NCBI GenBank assembly: GCA_949296645.1 | Contig: CASFPH010000004.1 | Coordinates: 23,106 to 87,105 of the forward strand | DNA length: 64,000 bases | Reading direction: 5' to 3' | Source: an uncultured Bacteroidales bacterium | GTDB lineage: Bacteria; Bacteroidota; Bacteroidia; Bacteroidales; UBA932 | Shown: positions 19,476 to 29,900 of the stretch, piece by piece | How positions within the stretch are numbered: position 1 is the stretch's first letter | How the letters are laid out: every line of letters begins with the position of its first letter | Made by a program: the position numbers and the translations under genes | The notes under the pieces: generated by a model | Told to the model about the DNA's origin: nothing | The model's database searches: none | The model's input: the letters and a program-made list of their open reading frames with translations, nothing else

Positions 19476-21041
19476 TCAGAATCTGAATCCTAAAGACAGC
19501 AGGAACTTGAATTTCCAGTCATTCTTGTTGCCTATCGGTGCTGTCATGGCATCTACGTCATTGTAAAGGGAAAAGCTTTCCTTTGTATTGAAATAGTGCA
19601 GGTACGCAAGATCCGCAAAGAATCCTCCTTTGGAACTGATGCCGATACCTGCGGAACAGGTATGCAACTGTCCGAACGTGTCGTTCTTGTCAGCATATCC
19701 GTAATAGTTGTATCCGGCACGCAAGGAAAGAAATTCCGCAGGTCTGACTTCCAGTCCGGCTCTGAATATGTCGGAAGACTTGAATGTGGAGATTATTTCA
19801 TTGTTCACATCCCTGAAATCGGACCTGTTCCCCAGAGAATTCATCACGGCAGCTTTGCTATAGTCGATATTCTCGTAATCGGCGCTTATTACCATGAATT
19901 TGCCGAATACATACGCTGCTCCCACACTCCATCTGAACGGGGTATTTATCCTGTAGTTATATTCTCCGAGAGGCGATTCTATACTCTGTTTGTATTCATC
20001 ATATCCAGGAACAGCATTCATATGTGCATATATGGATTCATCATAATTGTCTTTAAGATAAAGCCATGCAGGAGTGGATATGGATGCTCCGATGCTCAAT
20101 CCCTTTACAGGTTTTGCTATTATTCCGAAGTTGAAATCAAAACCGCTTCCTGTTGTCGTAAGTCTGTATTCGTTGTTGAATCTGTTGAATCCGCTCTGGA
20201 AATCGGAAGGATTCACGGCTGTTTCGCCCATCGATTCATAGTATCGGTAGCTGATGTCCTGGATTCCTATATTCATTCCGAAAAAAAGGAAATTGCTTAT
20301 GTTCCAGCTGAAGTTTATGTCGAATCTGGATTTGAATCCTGTGGCATACTGGTAGAATTCCTGATTTATCGGGCCTCCGAGGGATATGGTACCGTTTTCA
20401 TCGTCTATGTTCTCCGTAGCTCCATAATAATTGAGACCGTCTTCCCCGAGCGGGGACAACAGGGAGCTGTTCCACAGCAAAATGGTTTTCCATGGAGCTG
20501 ACGATTCGAAGAATGGATCATATCCACCGTCTATTATGTCAAGATGGCTGTTATGTATTCCGGTTGCGGCTGCTGCCTGTGCCGAAAGCCAGCTTGACTG
20601 ACCGTTCACTCCGGAAGCCATGCTTCTGTAATTGTAGTCGTCCGTCTTGTTGCAGTTCAGGGCAATGTTGAAATTTACGAGCCCGCTGTTTCTGCCTGTA
20701 TTGAACGGAATGACGAATCCTACATTAGAAAGTCCTACTCTGGATATCCCTTCCCTGGTTTTTGTGTCAAGGTAATTCACTTCCGAAACTGATCTTCCGA
20801 AAGTAGGGGTTATCACGAATTCACTGTATCTGTACAAAGCTGAAGATGCCGGATTTATGTTTATGGCTCCGATTTCTCCGCCCAGACCTGTAAAGGCATT
20901 ACCCATGGATACGCTTCTTGCAGTGCCTTCGTACCTGTTTTGGGAATATCTCAACGCATCATATGCTGTCTGTGCGGTTGCAATACCGGACAACATCAGC
21001 GCGAACAATGGAATCAATATCGTTTTTTTCATCATTTTCAT
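19476..21041 (-). CDS. OmpP1/FadL-family outer membrane protein
   Basis: 521 residues with a signal peptide (about 1-23, ending GIATAQ). The mature start ALRYSQNRYEGTARSVSMGNAFTGLGGE and the following NPASSALYRY match the OmpP1/FadL/TodX transporter family, beta-barrels for hydrophobic compounds. The remainder alternates aromatic and polar residues as in beta-strands and ends KFKFLLSLGFRF with a terminal Phe, the usual BamA signal. The cargo cannot be assigned. The gene lies 18 bases downstream of the aromatic-rich lipoprotein gene and is likely in the same transcript. Confidence 0.82.
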   Translation of the reverse strand: MKMMKKTILIPLFALMLSGIATAQTAYDALRYSQNRYEGTARSVSMGNAFTGLGGEIGAININPASSALYRYSEFVITPTFGRSVSEVNYLDTKTREGISRVGLSNVGFVIPFNTGRNSGLVNFNIALNCNKTDDYNYRSMASGVNGQSSWLSAQAAAATGIHNSHLDIIDGGYDPFFESSAPWKTILLWNSSLLSPLGEDGLNYYGATENIDDENGTISLGGPINQEFYQYATGFKSRFDINFSWNISNFLFFGMNIGIQDISYRYYESMGETAVNPSDFQSGFNRFNNEYRLTTTGSGFDFNFGIIAKPVKGLSIGASISTPAWLYLKDNYDESIYAHMNAVPGYDEYKQSIESPLGEYNYRINTPFRWSVGAAYVFGKFMVISADYENIDYSKAAVMNSLGNRSDFRDVNNEIISTFKSSDIFRAGLEVRPAEFLSLRAGYNYYGYADKNDTFGQLHTCSAGIGISSKGGFFADLAYLHYFNTKESFSLYNDVDAMTAPIGNKNDWKFKFLLSLGFRF

Positions 21042-21059
21042 TTTAGTTCCTTGACTCTG

Positions 21060-22244
21060 TTATCTTCTTCTGTATGTGCTTCTTCCGCTGTTTGTAGTTC
21101 CGCTGTTGGACCTTTGTATGCTATTGCTAGAACTGTTGTTGAAAGAACTTCTGTTGTATGTCGAACTATTTGTCCTTCTGTATTGTGAACTTGAATTCTG
21201 GCTATTTGTATTAGTTCTGAATTCTGTTCTGACATTTGAATTTTCGTTTCTGTTGGTTCTGTAATAGCTTTGAGTTGAAACGGAATTGCTGTTGACAGGT
21301 TTTCTGTAGGTGCTTACGGATGTATTTCCGGTTGATACTGCATTACCTTTGTTATAGCCGGTCGTGCCGCTTGATGTCCTTCTGTAGGTATTTGTTGCGG
21401 AACTGTTCGATATGCCTGATGAATTTCTCGGTATCGAAAGTTCTCCGTAGCCTCTTACCTGATTGTATCCGCTCTTGGTATCGGCCCCTGAAGAAACTCT
21501 TCTGTATGAGCTGCCGCTGTTCCTGTTTCCTGCAACAGGGCTGTAGCTGCTGCCTGCCACATTATTCCTCGAACCGTAATATATGTCCCTGCCTCTGCCG
21601 GCATTAGGACCGTATGCAGGCCAGTATCCTCCGTGATGCCACGGGTTGTACCATCCGTAGTAAGGACCATACCATGGATCGAACCAGGGATTGTACCAAC
21701 TGTAATAAGGACCGTACCATGGATCCCATGGACCGTACCATGGATCATACCATGGGTCGTACCATCCGAAATGATGCCAGTGATGCCAGTAATTCCAGCT
21801 GAAACCGTAACGGCACCAGTACGGGCGGCTCCAGTAACTCCATCCGTAGTACGGAAATGCGTACCAGTCATACCATGGATCATAGGTGATGTTCAGATTT
21901 ACCGTATATTGCGGCGAATCGAATTTTGTAAGACGCTCTTCATACGTCTCACCGTCAGCAAGCGGGATTATGGTAGCATTCTGTTCGGAAACGTTGTCTT
22001 CCGAACTTTCCGTCTTTACAAGATAGTATTTGGATATCGTCTTTTTCGTTTCGTTCTGAAGTTCGGCAAGTTCGGCCCTTTCCTTTGCAACCTGGGCTGC
22101 TGACGGTTTGGCAGGAGTATAATAGATGCCGTTTTCAAAAGAGTTGTTGGAAAAGTATGCCGAAGTCCCGCACGAAACAGCCATAAATGCCGCCATTGCG
22201 GATATAACGAGCTTATTTGCCCTATTTTTATCAATGATTTTCAT
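21060..22244 (-). CDS. Lipoprotein with Trp/Tyr/Pro-rich repeats and a Ser/Asn/Arg/Tyr-rich tail
   Basis: 394 residues; no function recognised. A lipobox MAVSC puts the lipidated cysteine at residue 25. Residues about 40-110 contain a short helical, charged segment. About 115-205 are extraordinarily aromatic, with repeats such as WYDPWYGPW and GPYYGWYNPW. Residues about 215-394 are low complexity (S, N, T, R, Y, G), with many YRR and SSxY motifs resembling prion-like composition. The coding DNA is a degenerate minisatellite around ACCATGG units. GGAGG lies close before the ATG as a Shine-Dalgarno-like site. It is divergent from proS and followed by the FadL-like gene. A cell-surface structural or adhesive role is only a guess. 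Confidence 0.75.
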   Translation of the reverse strand: MKIIDKNRANKLVISAMAAFMAVSCGTSAYFSNNSFENGIYYTPAKPSAAQVAKERAELAELQNETKKTISKYYLVKTESSEDNVSEQNATIIPLADGETYEERLTKFDSPQYTVNLNITYDPWYDWYAFPYYGWSYWSRPYWCRYGFSWNYWHHWHHFGWYDPWYDPWYGPWDPWYGPYYSWYNPWFDPWYGPYYGWYNPWHHGGYWPAYGPNAGRGRDIYYGSRNNVAGSSYSPVAGNRNSGSSYRRVSSGADTKSGYNQVRGYGELSIPRNSSGISNSSATNTYRRTSSGTTGYNKGNAVSTGNTSVSTYRKPVNSNSVSTQSYYRTNRNENSNVRTEFRTNTNSQNSSSQYRRTNSSTYNRSSFNNSSSNSIQRSNSGTTNSGRSTYRRR

Positions 22245-22336
22245 AAAACCTCCGGTGTTTTAAAATATTTCGTACTTTTGTCTCCTAATTATTTAACAAA
22301 TATATCAAAATTTATACCATAACCAAAATATTTACA

Positions 22337-23815
22337 ATGGCTAAAGAGGTTACAAGTAAAGACGAGAATTATTCTCTGTGGTACAACAATCTTGTTGTGA
22401 AGGCTGATTTGGCGGAAAATTCCGCAGTAAGAGGATGTATGGTCATAAAACCTTACGGATATGCCATATGGGAAAAAATGCAGGCCGCGCTCGACAGAAT
22501 GTTCAAGGAAACCGGACATAAGAATGCCTATTTCCCGTTGTTCATACCCAAATCGTTTCTGAGCAGGGAGGCCGAGCATGTGGAAGGTTTCGCAAAGGAA
22601 TGTGCCGTGGTTACCCATCATAGGCTTATGACAAATCCTGACGGCCCCGGAGTGGTAGTAGATCCTTCAGCCAGACTTGAAGAAGAACTCATAGTCCGAC
22701 CTACTTCGGAAACCATAATATGGAATACATACAAGAACTGGATCAAATCATACAGGGACCTGCCCATTCTGTGCAACCAGTGGGCCAATGTCGTGAGATG
22801 GGAAATGAGGACGCGTCTCTTTTTAAGGACGGCTGAATTCCTGTGGCAGGAGGGTCATACTGCCCATGCTACCAGGGAGGAGGCGATTGAAGAATGTGAG
22901 AGGATGATAAACGTATATGCGAAGTTTGCAAGGGAATATATGTCTCTGCCTGTAATAGTAGGCCGTAAAACGGAAAGCGAAAGGTTTGCTGGAGCGATAG
23001 ATACCTTGTGTATAGAAGCAATGATGCAGGACGGCAAGGCTCTTCAGGCCGGTACATCTCATTTCCTCGGACAGAATTTCGCGAAGGCATTCGGCGTACA
23101 GTATGCATCCAGGGAAGGTTCTCTCGAATATGTATGGGCTACTTCATGGGGTGTTTCGACAAGGCTTATGGGTGCTCTGATCATGGCGCACAGTGACGAC
23201 CACGGACTTGTACTTCCTCCTAAACTTGCCCCTATACATGTGGTGATGGTGCCTATTTTCAAGACTGATGACGAAAGGAAGGCGATAATCGAAAAGATGA
23301 ATTCACTGAAAACTGAAATAGAGGCTCAGGGCTTTACCGTAGAAATCGATGACAGAGACAATCTGCGTTCAGGCTTCAAGTTTGCGGAATGGGAACTGAA
23401 AGGTGTTCCTGTACGTATTGCCATAGGTCCGCGTGATCTTCAGAACGGTACTGTGGAACTGGCAAGAAGGGATACCCTGCAAAAGGAATCTGTAGGTTCG
23501 GAAGGTATCGGTACCTATGTCAGGGATCTGCTTGACGATATACAGAAGAACATCTACAGGAAGGCATACGATTTCCGTGAAAGCAGGGTGTGCAAGGTTG
23601 ATACATATGACGAATTCAAGAGAAAAATAGAAGAAGGATGTTTTGTCCTTGCTCATTGGGACGGAACTTCAGAAACGGAAGCCAGAATCCAGGAAGAGAC
23701 GAAGGCTACGATAAGATGCATACCTATTGATACCTATCCTGACAATGGGAAGGGCAGCTGCATATATTCCGGCAAACCTTCCAGCGGACGTGTGGTTTTT
23801 GCCAAGGCATATTGA
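22337..23815 (+). CDS. proS: Prolyl-tRNA synthetase (archaeal/eukaryotic type)
   Basis: 492 residues, the short ProRS form without the editing insertion, usual in Bacteroidota. It ligates proline to tRNA-Pro. Class II motifs are visible: motif 1 around [19 protein letters not shown], motif 2 in [24 protein letters not shown], and motif 3 near [18 protein letters not shown]. The anticodon-binding domain and the C-terminal domain with CVLAHWDG-like [14 protein letters not shown] follow, ending with a terminal tyrosine (FAKAY) as in this subclass. The gene is divergent from the aromatic-rich lipoprotein. Confidence 0.96.
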   Translation: MAKEVTSKDENYSLWYNNLVVKADLAENSAVRGCMVIKPYGYAIWEKMQAALDRMFKETGHKNAYFPLFIPKSFLSREAEHVEGFAKECAVVTHHRLMTNPDGPGVVVDPSARLEEELIVRPTSETIIWNTYKNWIKSYRDLPILCNQWANVVRWEMRTRLFLRTAEFLWQEGHTAHATREEAIEECERMINVYAKFAREYMSLPVIVGRKTESERFAGAIDTLCIEAMMQDGKALQAGTSHFLGQNFAKAFGVQYASREGSLEYVWATSWGVSTRLMGALIMAHSDDHGLVLPPKLAPIHVVMVPIFKTDDERKAIIEKMNSLKTEIEAQGFTVEIDDRDNLRSGFKFAEWELKGVPVRIAIGPRDLQNGTVELARRDTLQKESVGSEGIGTYVRDLLDDIQKNIYRKAYDFRESRVCKVDTYDEFKRKIEEGCFVLAHWDGTSETEARIQEETKATIRCIPIDTYPDNGKGSCIYSGKPSSGRVVFAKAY

Positions 23816-23866
23816 TGTTAAGGTATGACAGAACAAATGCAAAATACAAGTATATAAATAAAATAT

Positions 23867-24571
23867 ATGACAAAAGATCCTTTACCGAGGGGACAGATAA
23901 TCAGCCAGCTGAATCATAAGTCCCAGATAAAATCAAAAGTGTATTTCCAGACACTTGACGTCTTCAGTTCGCTCAAGGACGTGCTTGGCGAAATGAGCAA
24001 TGACATAAATGAAGAACTTGACAACTCTGAGAGACGTGTCCGGATGGAATACAGGGACAGGGGAAAGCATGAGGCAGAACTGAAATTTGCGGATGACGTT
24101 CTCGTTTTCAGTATGCACAGTGATGTATTCCAGTTCGACAGGGACCACAGGATATGGCGTTACGACTATGTAAGGCAGGATCCGCTGAATTCATATTGCG
24201 GGGTAATCAATGTCTATAACTTCCTCTCGGATTCGTTGAAATACAACAGGGTGGAAGACCTGGGTTATCTGGTGGCAAGGATATTCGTCAACAAGGACAG
24301 ATATTTCTTTGTGGAAGGAAAGCGTCAGAAGAGACGTTACGTAACGAACTTCGGTAAGGTGAAGCTTACACGCGAAGAGCTTGTAAGTGCGGTTGAATCC
24401 GCCATATTGTATTCTCTTTCATTCGATCTGCTTGTCCCTCCTTTCGATCTGGTGAAGGTAGCCAGTGTAGAACAGATAAATGCAAAGATAGAATCCTCAA
24501 AAATGAGGACGGCAAAGCGCATGGGGTATCAGTATAATTCCGATGACGTATTGGCTGACACGGATGAATAG
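23867..24571 (+). CDS. Conserved hypothetical cytoplasmic protein
   Basis: 234 residues; I do not recognise a named domain. There is no signal peptide or membrane helix. The sequence is mixed and globular, rich in charged residues, with segments such as VYFQTLDVFSSLKDVL and FVEGKRQKRRYVTNFGKV. It starts 51 bases after proS and overlaps the next gene by eight bases (ATGAATAG), implying translational coupling to the DUF3078 protein. Its gene-like codon use, length and coupling support it being real. The role is unknown. Confidence 0.75.
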   Translation: MTKDPLPRGQIISQLNHKSQIKSKVYFQTLDVFSSLKDVLGEMSNDINEELDNSERRVRMEYRDRGKHEAELKFADDVLVFSMHSDVFQFDRDHRIWRYDYVRQDPLNSYCGVINVYNFLSDSLKYNRVEDLGYLVARIFVNKDRYFFVEGKRQKRRYVTNFGKVKLTREELVSAVESAILYSLSFDLLVPPFDLVKVASVEQINAKIESSKMRTAKRMGYQYNSDDVLADTDE

Positions 24572-25574
24572 GATTTCACGCGGATATATTGTGTTGGCGG
24601 CATGGTTTGCAATGTTGTCGGCAGGGGCGGTGCCCGCATTTTCACAAGAAGACAGTCTTTCCGTGAAAAGAAGGATTGTTCCTGAAACGGCAGCAGGTAT
24701 CCTGCGCTCTATAGCCGGATCTTATGAGATACCGGAAATAGAGTATGTGCCGAAACCTCCGCCAAAATATTGGTCCAATGGTATTTTGACACAGGTCAAT
24801 TTTTCCCAGGTGGCATTGGCTAACTGGGCCGACGGGGGTGGAAATTCCGTTGCCTTGAGTGCATATCTGGACATGAAGGCCAACTATGCAAAAGGCGCCA
24901 TGTTCTGGGAAAACCGTCTCCAGTTGGGTTATGGATTTGTCCAGGCCATAGACGACATATACAAAAAGTCCGATGACAAAATCATACTTGACAGCAAATG
25001 GGGATACAAGGCAATAGAAAAACTGTTCCTTTCGGCGATCTTCAATTTCAAGACGCAGTTTACTCCGGGTTTCAAATATCCTTCGCAGAAAGGAGATCCA
25101 TATATACTGCAGTCGGTATTCATGTCGCCCGGAAACATTACACTTGGTCTCGGTGCGGACTATAAGCCGTTTTCATCACTTTCAATCAACTTCGCACCTC
25201 TGACCGGAAACCTGGTCATAGTCGAAAACGAATCCCTGAGAACGAAATACGGTAATGACGAGAACGAGGCAGTAAGGGTGGAGCTGGGTGCACAGCTGAA
25301 GGCTGACTTTGTGAAGAAATTCGGTGAAAAACTCGGATTGCAGTCATCGTTGACTCTTTTTTCGGATTTTCTCGATTCACCACAGAATGTAAAGATAAAC
25401 TGGGATATGGTTGCGGATATCAAGGTGACACGTTTCCTTTCCCTGAACGTGAGGACCAATCTGATATATGATGACAAAATCCTGATAGAGGGAAAGGACG
25501 GGCACAAGTCTCCTAAGGTGCAGTTCAAGGAGACTGTAGGAGTCGGGTTGTCATATACATTCGGTGGCTATTGA
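24564..25574 (+). CDS. DUF3078 family exported protein
   Basis: 336 residues from the ATG at 24564, which overlaps the previous stop codon. A signal peptide covers about 1-28 (ending GAVPAFSQ). The domain signature LTQVNFSQVALANWADGGGNSVALSAYLD is that of DUF3078, a Bacteroidota outer membrane protein family of unknown function. The rest alternates like a beta-barrel and ends GVGLSYTFGGY. tilS follows after 21 bases. The functional link to tRNA genes on either side is probably positional only. Confidence 0.82.
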   Translation: MNRISRGYIVLAAWFAMLSAGAVPAFSQEDSLSVKRRIVPETAAGILRSIAGSYEIPEIEYVPKPPPKYWSNGILTQVNFSQVALANWADGGGNSVALSAYLDMKANYAKGAMFWENRLQLGYGFVQAIDDIYKKSDDKIILDSKWGYKAIEKLFLSAIFNFKTQFTPGFKYPSQKGDPYILQSVFMSPGNITLGLGADYKPFSSLSINFAPLTGNLVIVENESLRTKYGNDENEAVRVELGAQLKADFVKKFGEKLGLQSSLTLFSDFLDSPQNVKINWDMVADIKVTRFLSLNVRTNLIYDDKILIEGKDGHKSPKVQFKETVGVGLSYTFGGY

Positions 25575-25595
25575 TATTAGTGATACTGATCGGAT

Positions 25596-26924
25596 ATGCA
25601 GTCTGAATTTGATGCAATATTGGAAAAAATGTTTTCCGGAAAGGAAAGGCCGTCCGTACTGCTGGCTGTGAGCGGTGGTATGGACTCGATGTGTATGGCC
25701 AATCTCGTCAGATATTCATCCCTGGACATGAAAGCATCCGTCGCACACGTGAATTTTTCACTCAGAGGTGAAGAAAGTGATTCAGACGAAAGTCTGGTAA
25801 GGGCATTTGCTGATGACTGGGGGGTAGATCTGTATGTACGCAGATTCGATACGCTTGCATATGCGGCGGAAAACTCTGTTTCCGTGGAAATGGCTGCCAG
25901 AGATTTGAGATACAGATGGTTCGCCGAACTTATCGATGAACACGGATTCGATTACCTGCTGATAGCACATAACGCCAATGACAGCGTGGAAACGCTTTTC
26001 CTCAATATAGTAAGGGGTACAGGTCTGAGGGGATTGTCAGGGATAAAACCTGTCAACGGAAATATCCTGCGTCCTCTTCTTGGATTCAAGCGCAGGAATA
26101 TTGCGGACTATGTCCATTACAATAAGGTTCCATATCATGACGACCGTACGAACTTTGAATCTGAATATTCACGCAACAAGTTGAGGAACATCGTTTTTCC
26201 TGAACTTGAGAAAATCAATTCGTCTTTTTTGAACACGGTGTCGAGGGACATGGCGTTTTTTACTCAGGCTTCCGAGATTCTGGATGACCTTTACATGACA
26301 CACCGGGACAGATTATTGAAGAAGATTTGTCTTCCCGACGGAACAGTATATTATGAAATCGATGTGAAAAGGCTTAAGGGTTTCAAATCCCCGGCATATT
26401 GGCTCTTCCGTCTTCTTGAACCTTTCGGATTCAATTCATCGCAGGTGCTGAAAATATACGAGGTGCTGGACGGCCAGCCTGGCAAGGAATTTTTTTCTCC
26501 GTCATACTGCCTTTTGAAGGATCGCAATGTTCTCAAAATATACGGCGAGGCGGCTGAGTACGGAGATGAAACAGTCCATGCACTGCCTTACGAATGCGGG
26601 GGACATGACGGGACAAGAGTTTCAGTGATTTCTTCATCCGGACTTTCAGCCGATCAGATAAAGGGTATGCCGATTTCGGTGCATGTTATAGACGAAAGCA
26701 GGCTTGTCTTTCCGCTTCATGTGCGTAAGTGGCGCAGAGGAGACAGGTTCAAGCCTCTCGGAATGGACCGTTTCAAAAAGATAAGCGATTTTCTTGTCGA
26801 CAGGAAGATAGACCGTTTCAGCAAAAGGAACGTTAGGGTCCTTGTGAATGTACGTGCTGACGGAACGGAAGAAATCGTCGCCGTTCTCGGATTAAGGACG
26901 GACAACCGTTACAGGGCCAAATGA
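25596..26924 (+). CDS. tilS: tRNA(Ile)-lysidine synthetase
   Basis: 442 residues. TilS adds lysine to C34 of the CAU-anticodon tRNA-Ile so it reads AUA codons. The PP-loop ATPase motif is LLAVSGGMDSM (S26-S31), and HNANDSVETLFLNIVRGTGLRGL matches the conserved HxxDD/ET-LLN-RGTG region, though HNANDS has N where D is frequent. The C-terminal substrate-binding domain ends with RKWRRGDRFKPLGM and KKISDFLVDRKI, typical of TilS. The gene converges on the tricorn-like protease gene. Confidence 0.94.
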   Translation: MQSEFDAILEKMFSGKERPSVLLAVSGGMDSMCMANLVRYSSLDMKASVAHVNFSLRGEESDSDESLVRAFADDWGVDLYVRRFDTLAYAAENSVSVEMAARDLRYRWFAELIDEHGFDYLLIAHNANDSVETLFLNIVRGTGLRGLSGIKPVNGNILRPLLGFKRRNIADYVHYNKVPYHDDRTNFESEYSRNKLRNIVFPELEKINSSFLNTVSRDMAFFTQASEILDDLYMTHRDRLLKKICLPDGTVYYEIDVKRLKGFKSPAYWLFRLLEPFGFNSSQVLKIYEVLDGQPGKEFFSPSYCLLKDRNVLKIYGEAAEYGDETVHALPYECGGHDGTRVSVISSSGLSADQIKGMPISVHVIDESRLVFPLHVRKWRRGDRFKPLGMDRFKKISDFLVDRKIDRFSKRNVRVLVNVRADGTEEIVAVLGLRTDNRYRAK

Positions 26925-26957
26925 AAAAAAGTGCATCTCTTTCATGTGATGCACTTT
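26924..26957 (-). terminator. Rho-independent terminator of the tricorn-like protease gene
   Basis: A perfect 10-bp stem, AAAGTGCATC (26928-26937) with GATGCACTTT (26948-26957), has a 10-base loop. On the minus strand it is followed by a run of seven T. The T-run overlaps the tilS stop codon. On the plus strand no T-run follows, so termination of tilS there would be weaker. Confidence 0.8.
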
Positions 26958-26982
26958 CTTCCGTTGCTGTTTATACCGCAGT

Positions 26983-29900
26983 TTATTTTCCGATAGTCTC
27001 AAGCATGTGTCTTACGGCTGCTTCAAGCTGTTCATCCCTGCCGTCGAGTATTCCCTGTGGCGAATTGTATACTTCAATATCAGGTTCCAGCTCCATGTTT
27101 TCTGCATAATTTCCGTTCATGTCCACGCATCCTACTTCAGGTATGCCGAATACCAGAGTCGGATCTATCAGATTTTCCCACCATACTGCAGTCATGGTTC
27201 CCGGAACCGGAGCACCGATTATTTTGCCTATTCCGAGTTCCTGATACAGCCATGGGGTTCCGTGTGCGTTACTGTAATTTCCTTCACATACCAGCATGCA
27301 TGAAGGTTTGCACCACTTGTTGAAAGGATCATTGCCTATGAATTGTCCGTGGGCTATGAACTTCTGATAAGTCTTGCCGCTGAGAAGGGTAAGTACATCG
27401 TCATGCAGCCATCCTCCGCCATTGAATCTTGTGTCGACGATAACCGCTTCACAGTCTCTGTATTTTCCGAGAAGACGGCTGTACATTTCCCTGAAACTAG
27501 GACTGTCCATCGCACTCAGATGTATATAGCCGACTTTTCCATCCGACATCTTTTCTACCGTTTCCTCGCATCTGTCAACCCATCTTCTGTACAGCAGGTT
27601 TGAAAGAGCGCTTTTGTTTATGGCCTTGATACTTTCTTCAAATCTTTTTCCGGTCGAAGGGTCATATACGGACAACCTGATGTTTTTGCCTGCTTTTCCT
27701 TCAAGAAGCGGGAAGTAATCCATTCCGGCGAGTATCTTTTCCCCATCTATGGCTTCTATTATGCAACCTTTTTTCAAATCTGTTTTCATTAGGTCTGCAG
27801 GACTTCTTTTTATGATTTCAGATATAAGAAGACCGTCTCCTTCATGTTTTTCGTCAAAGAACATTCCAAGTTCGGCGGTAGGTGCTGCCGAACCTCCACC
27901 CATGTATGATGCCCCTGTATGGGAAGCATTCAGTTCTCCGAGCAGTTCGCTAAGGACATCTGCAAAGTCCCTGTTGTTGTTTATATGCGGCAGATACTTC
28001 CTGTATATATCCCTGTACATGTCCCAGTCTACACCGTGCAGGTCTTCGACATAGAACTTGTCTTTTACCTGTCTCCATACGTGGTCGAACATGTATTCCC
28101 TTTCTTCAGCCGGTCTGTAGTCGAAATCGGCCTTGAATGAAACCGGTTCTATGGAAGCTGATGCAAGGTTCAGTTTTCCGAGGCTGCCGTTTGTACACAG
28201 ATAAAGGGCCTTGCCGGATTTGTCCGGTACCAGAGGCGTACTTCCGATTCCCTTAACCAGCTGCTTGCAGTTTCCGGTTTTGGTTTCAACGGTCCACAAA
28301 TCATAGCTTCCCTCGATTTTGGTGATATAATAAAGAGTCTCTCCATCTTCCGACAGGTAAGCGTCGGCAAGTGTTCCTGAACTTAAAGTCAGCCTTACGA
28401 TTCTGTCACGGCAATTCTCAAGATCCGGTTCGAAAACGCTTTCCTTTTCATCTTCCCCTTCTTTCTTGCCGTTACTGTCCTTTTTGTTTCTTTTTGCCTT
28501 TTTCCCGTCCGAATTTTTTTCATCGGCCTTTTGTTCATTTTCTTCTTTTGTCTTTTCTTCGTACAATGCAAGTTCTTCTTCGGACATTCTGAATTTCTCA
28601 TATGCTTCCACATCGAAGAACATCATGTATACGTCGTTCTGCGCTCCCCAGCTTCCGTGGCTTCTGTATCCGGCCCTGTCGCTGAACCATATCATGGCTT
28701 TGCCGTCAAGTACCCATTTGGCATTTCCGTCGGTATATCCGCTTTCGGTAAGATTATGCGTCTCTCCGCTGCCGTCTGCCTTTACAAGAGCCACATCCTT
28801 GTTGTTCCATCCTCCGTTGCCTATGTAGTCGGTAAGTATCCATTTCCCGTCGGGGCTCCACTGATACCACTGGTCTCCGTCCGAATATGAGTACTGGTAT
28901 TTTTTGTCCATCACATTTCTTACCTTGCCGGATTCGATATTTACTACGCTTATTCCGCTGCGGTCCTCTATGAACGCCACTTCCTTCCCGTCAGGACTGA
29001 ACATCGGCTGGAAAGATGTGATATTGCTGTTTGTCAATTTTTTTTCGTTTATTTCCGTGGCATAGCAGAACTGTTTTTCGTCCTTTCTTACAATGCTCGA
29101 CATATATATCTGCCATACGCCGTCCCTTTCGGATGCATAGACAACGGAGCGTCCGTCAGGCGCAAAGTCGACCGATCTTTCCTGTTCTGCCGTATTCGTA
29201 ATCCTCTTTGTTGTTTCATATTCAACGGAAGTGACATATACATCTCCTCTGAGTACAAATGCTATTTCCTTGCCGTCCGGAGAAACGGCAAAGTCTCCTC
29301 TTACACCTGAACGGAAAACCTCTTTTTCCAGGTTGTCCTCCGTTTCGTCGCGCAGGATGGAAACATTTACCTTGTTTTCATTCCATTTGCCGTTTTCTTC
29401 CTTTGATATGTATATTTCACCGTCATATCCATAACACAGTATCCCGTTGTCCGATCTGCTCAGAAATCTTACAGGGTTGTCTTTGTGGAATGAAACCCTG
29501 GTTTCGTTCCCGTCCTTGAGATCTTTTCTGTAGACATTGAAGGAACCGTCCTTTTCGCTCAGATAGAAGAATGCGGAATTACCGTCCCATACAGGATTCC
29601 TGTCTTCTCCGCTGAAATCGGTTATTTTCCTGAAATCGTACGGTTTTCCGTTTTCATCTATTCCGCATGACCAGATATCCCTTGCCACAGATGATGTATG
29701 ATGTTTCCTGAATGCGTTTTCAGGACCTTTACGGTCATGATAGAGTGCTTGTCTGCCGTCAGGAGACAGTTTCATGTCCTCCATGAGCATAGATACCGTC
29801 ATTTCCGGTCTTCCCCCCTTTACGGAGACACTGTACATCTGTCCGTAAGAGCCGGAAGGCATTTTTGAATCATTCACAGAAGGCATTATGTTTGCCTTGA

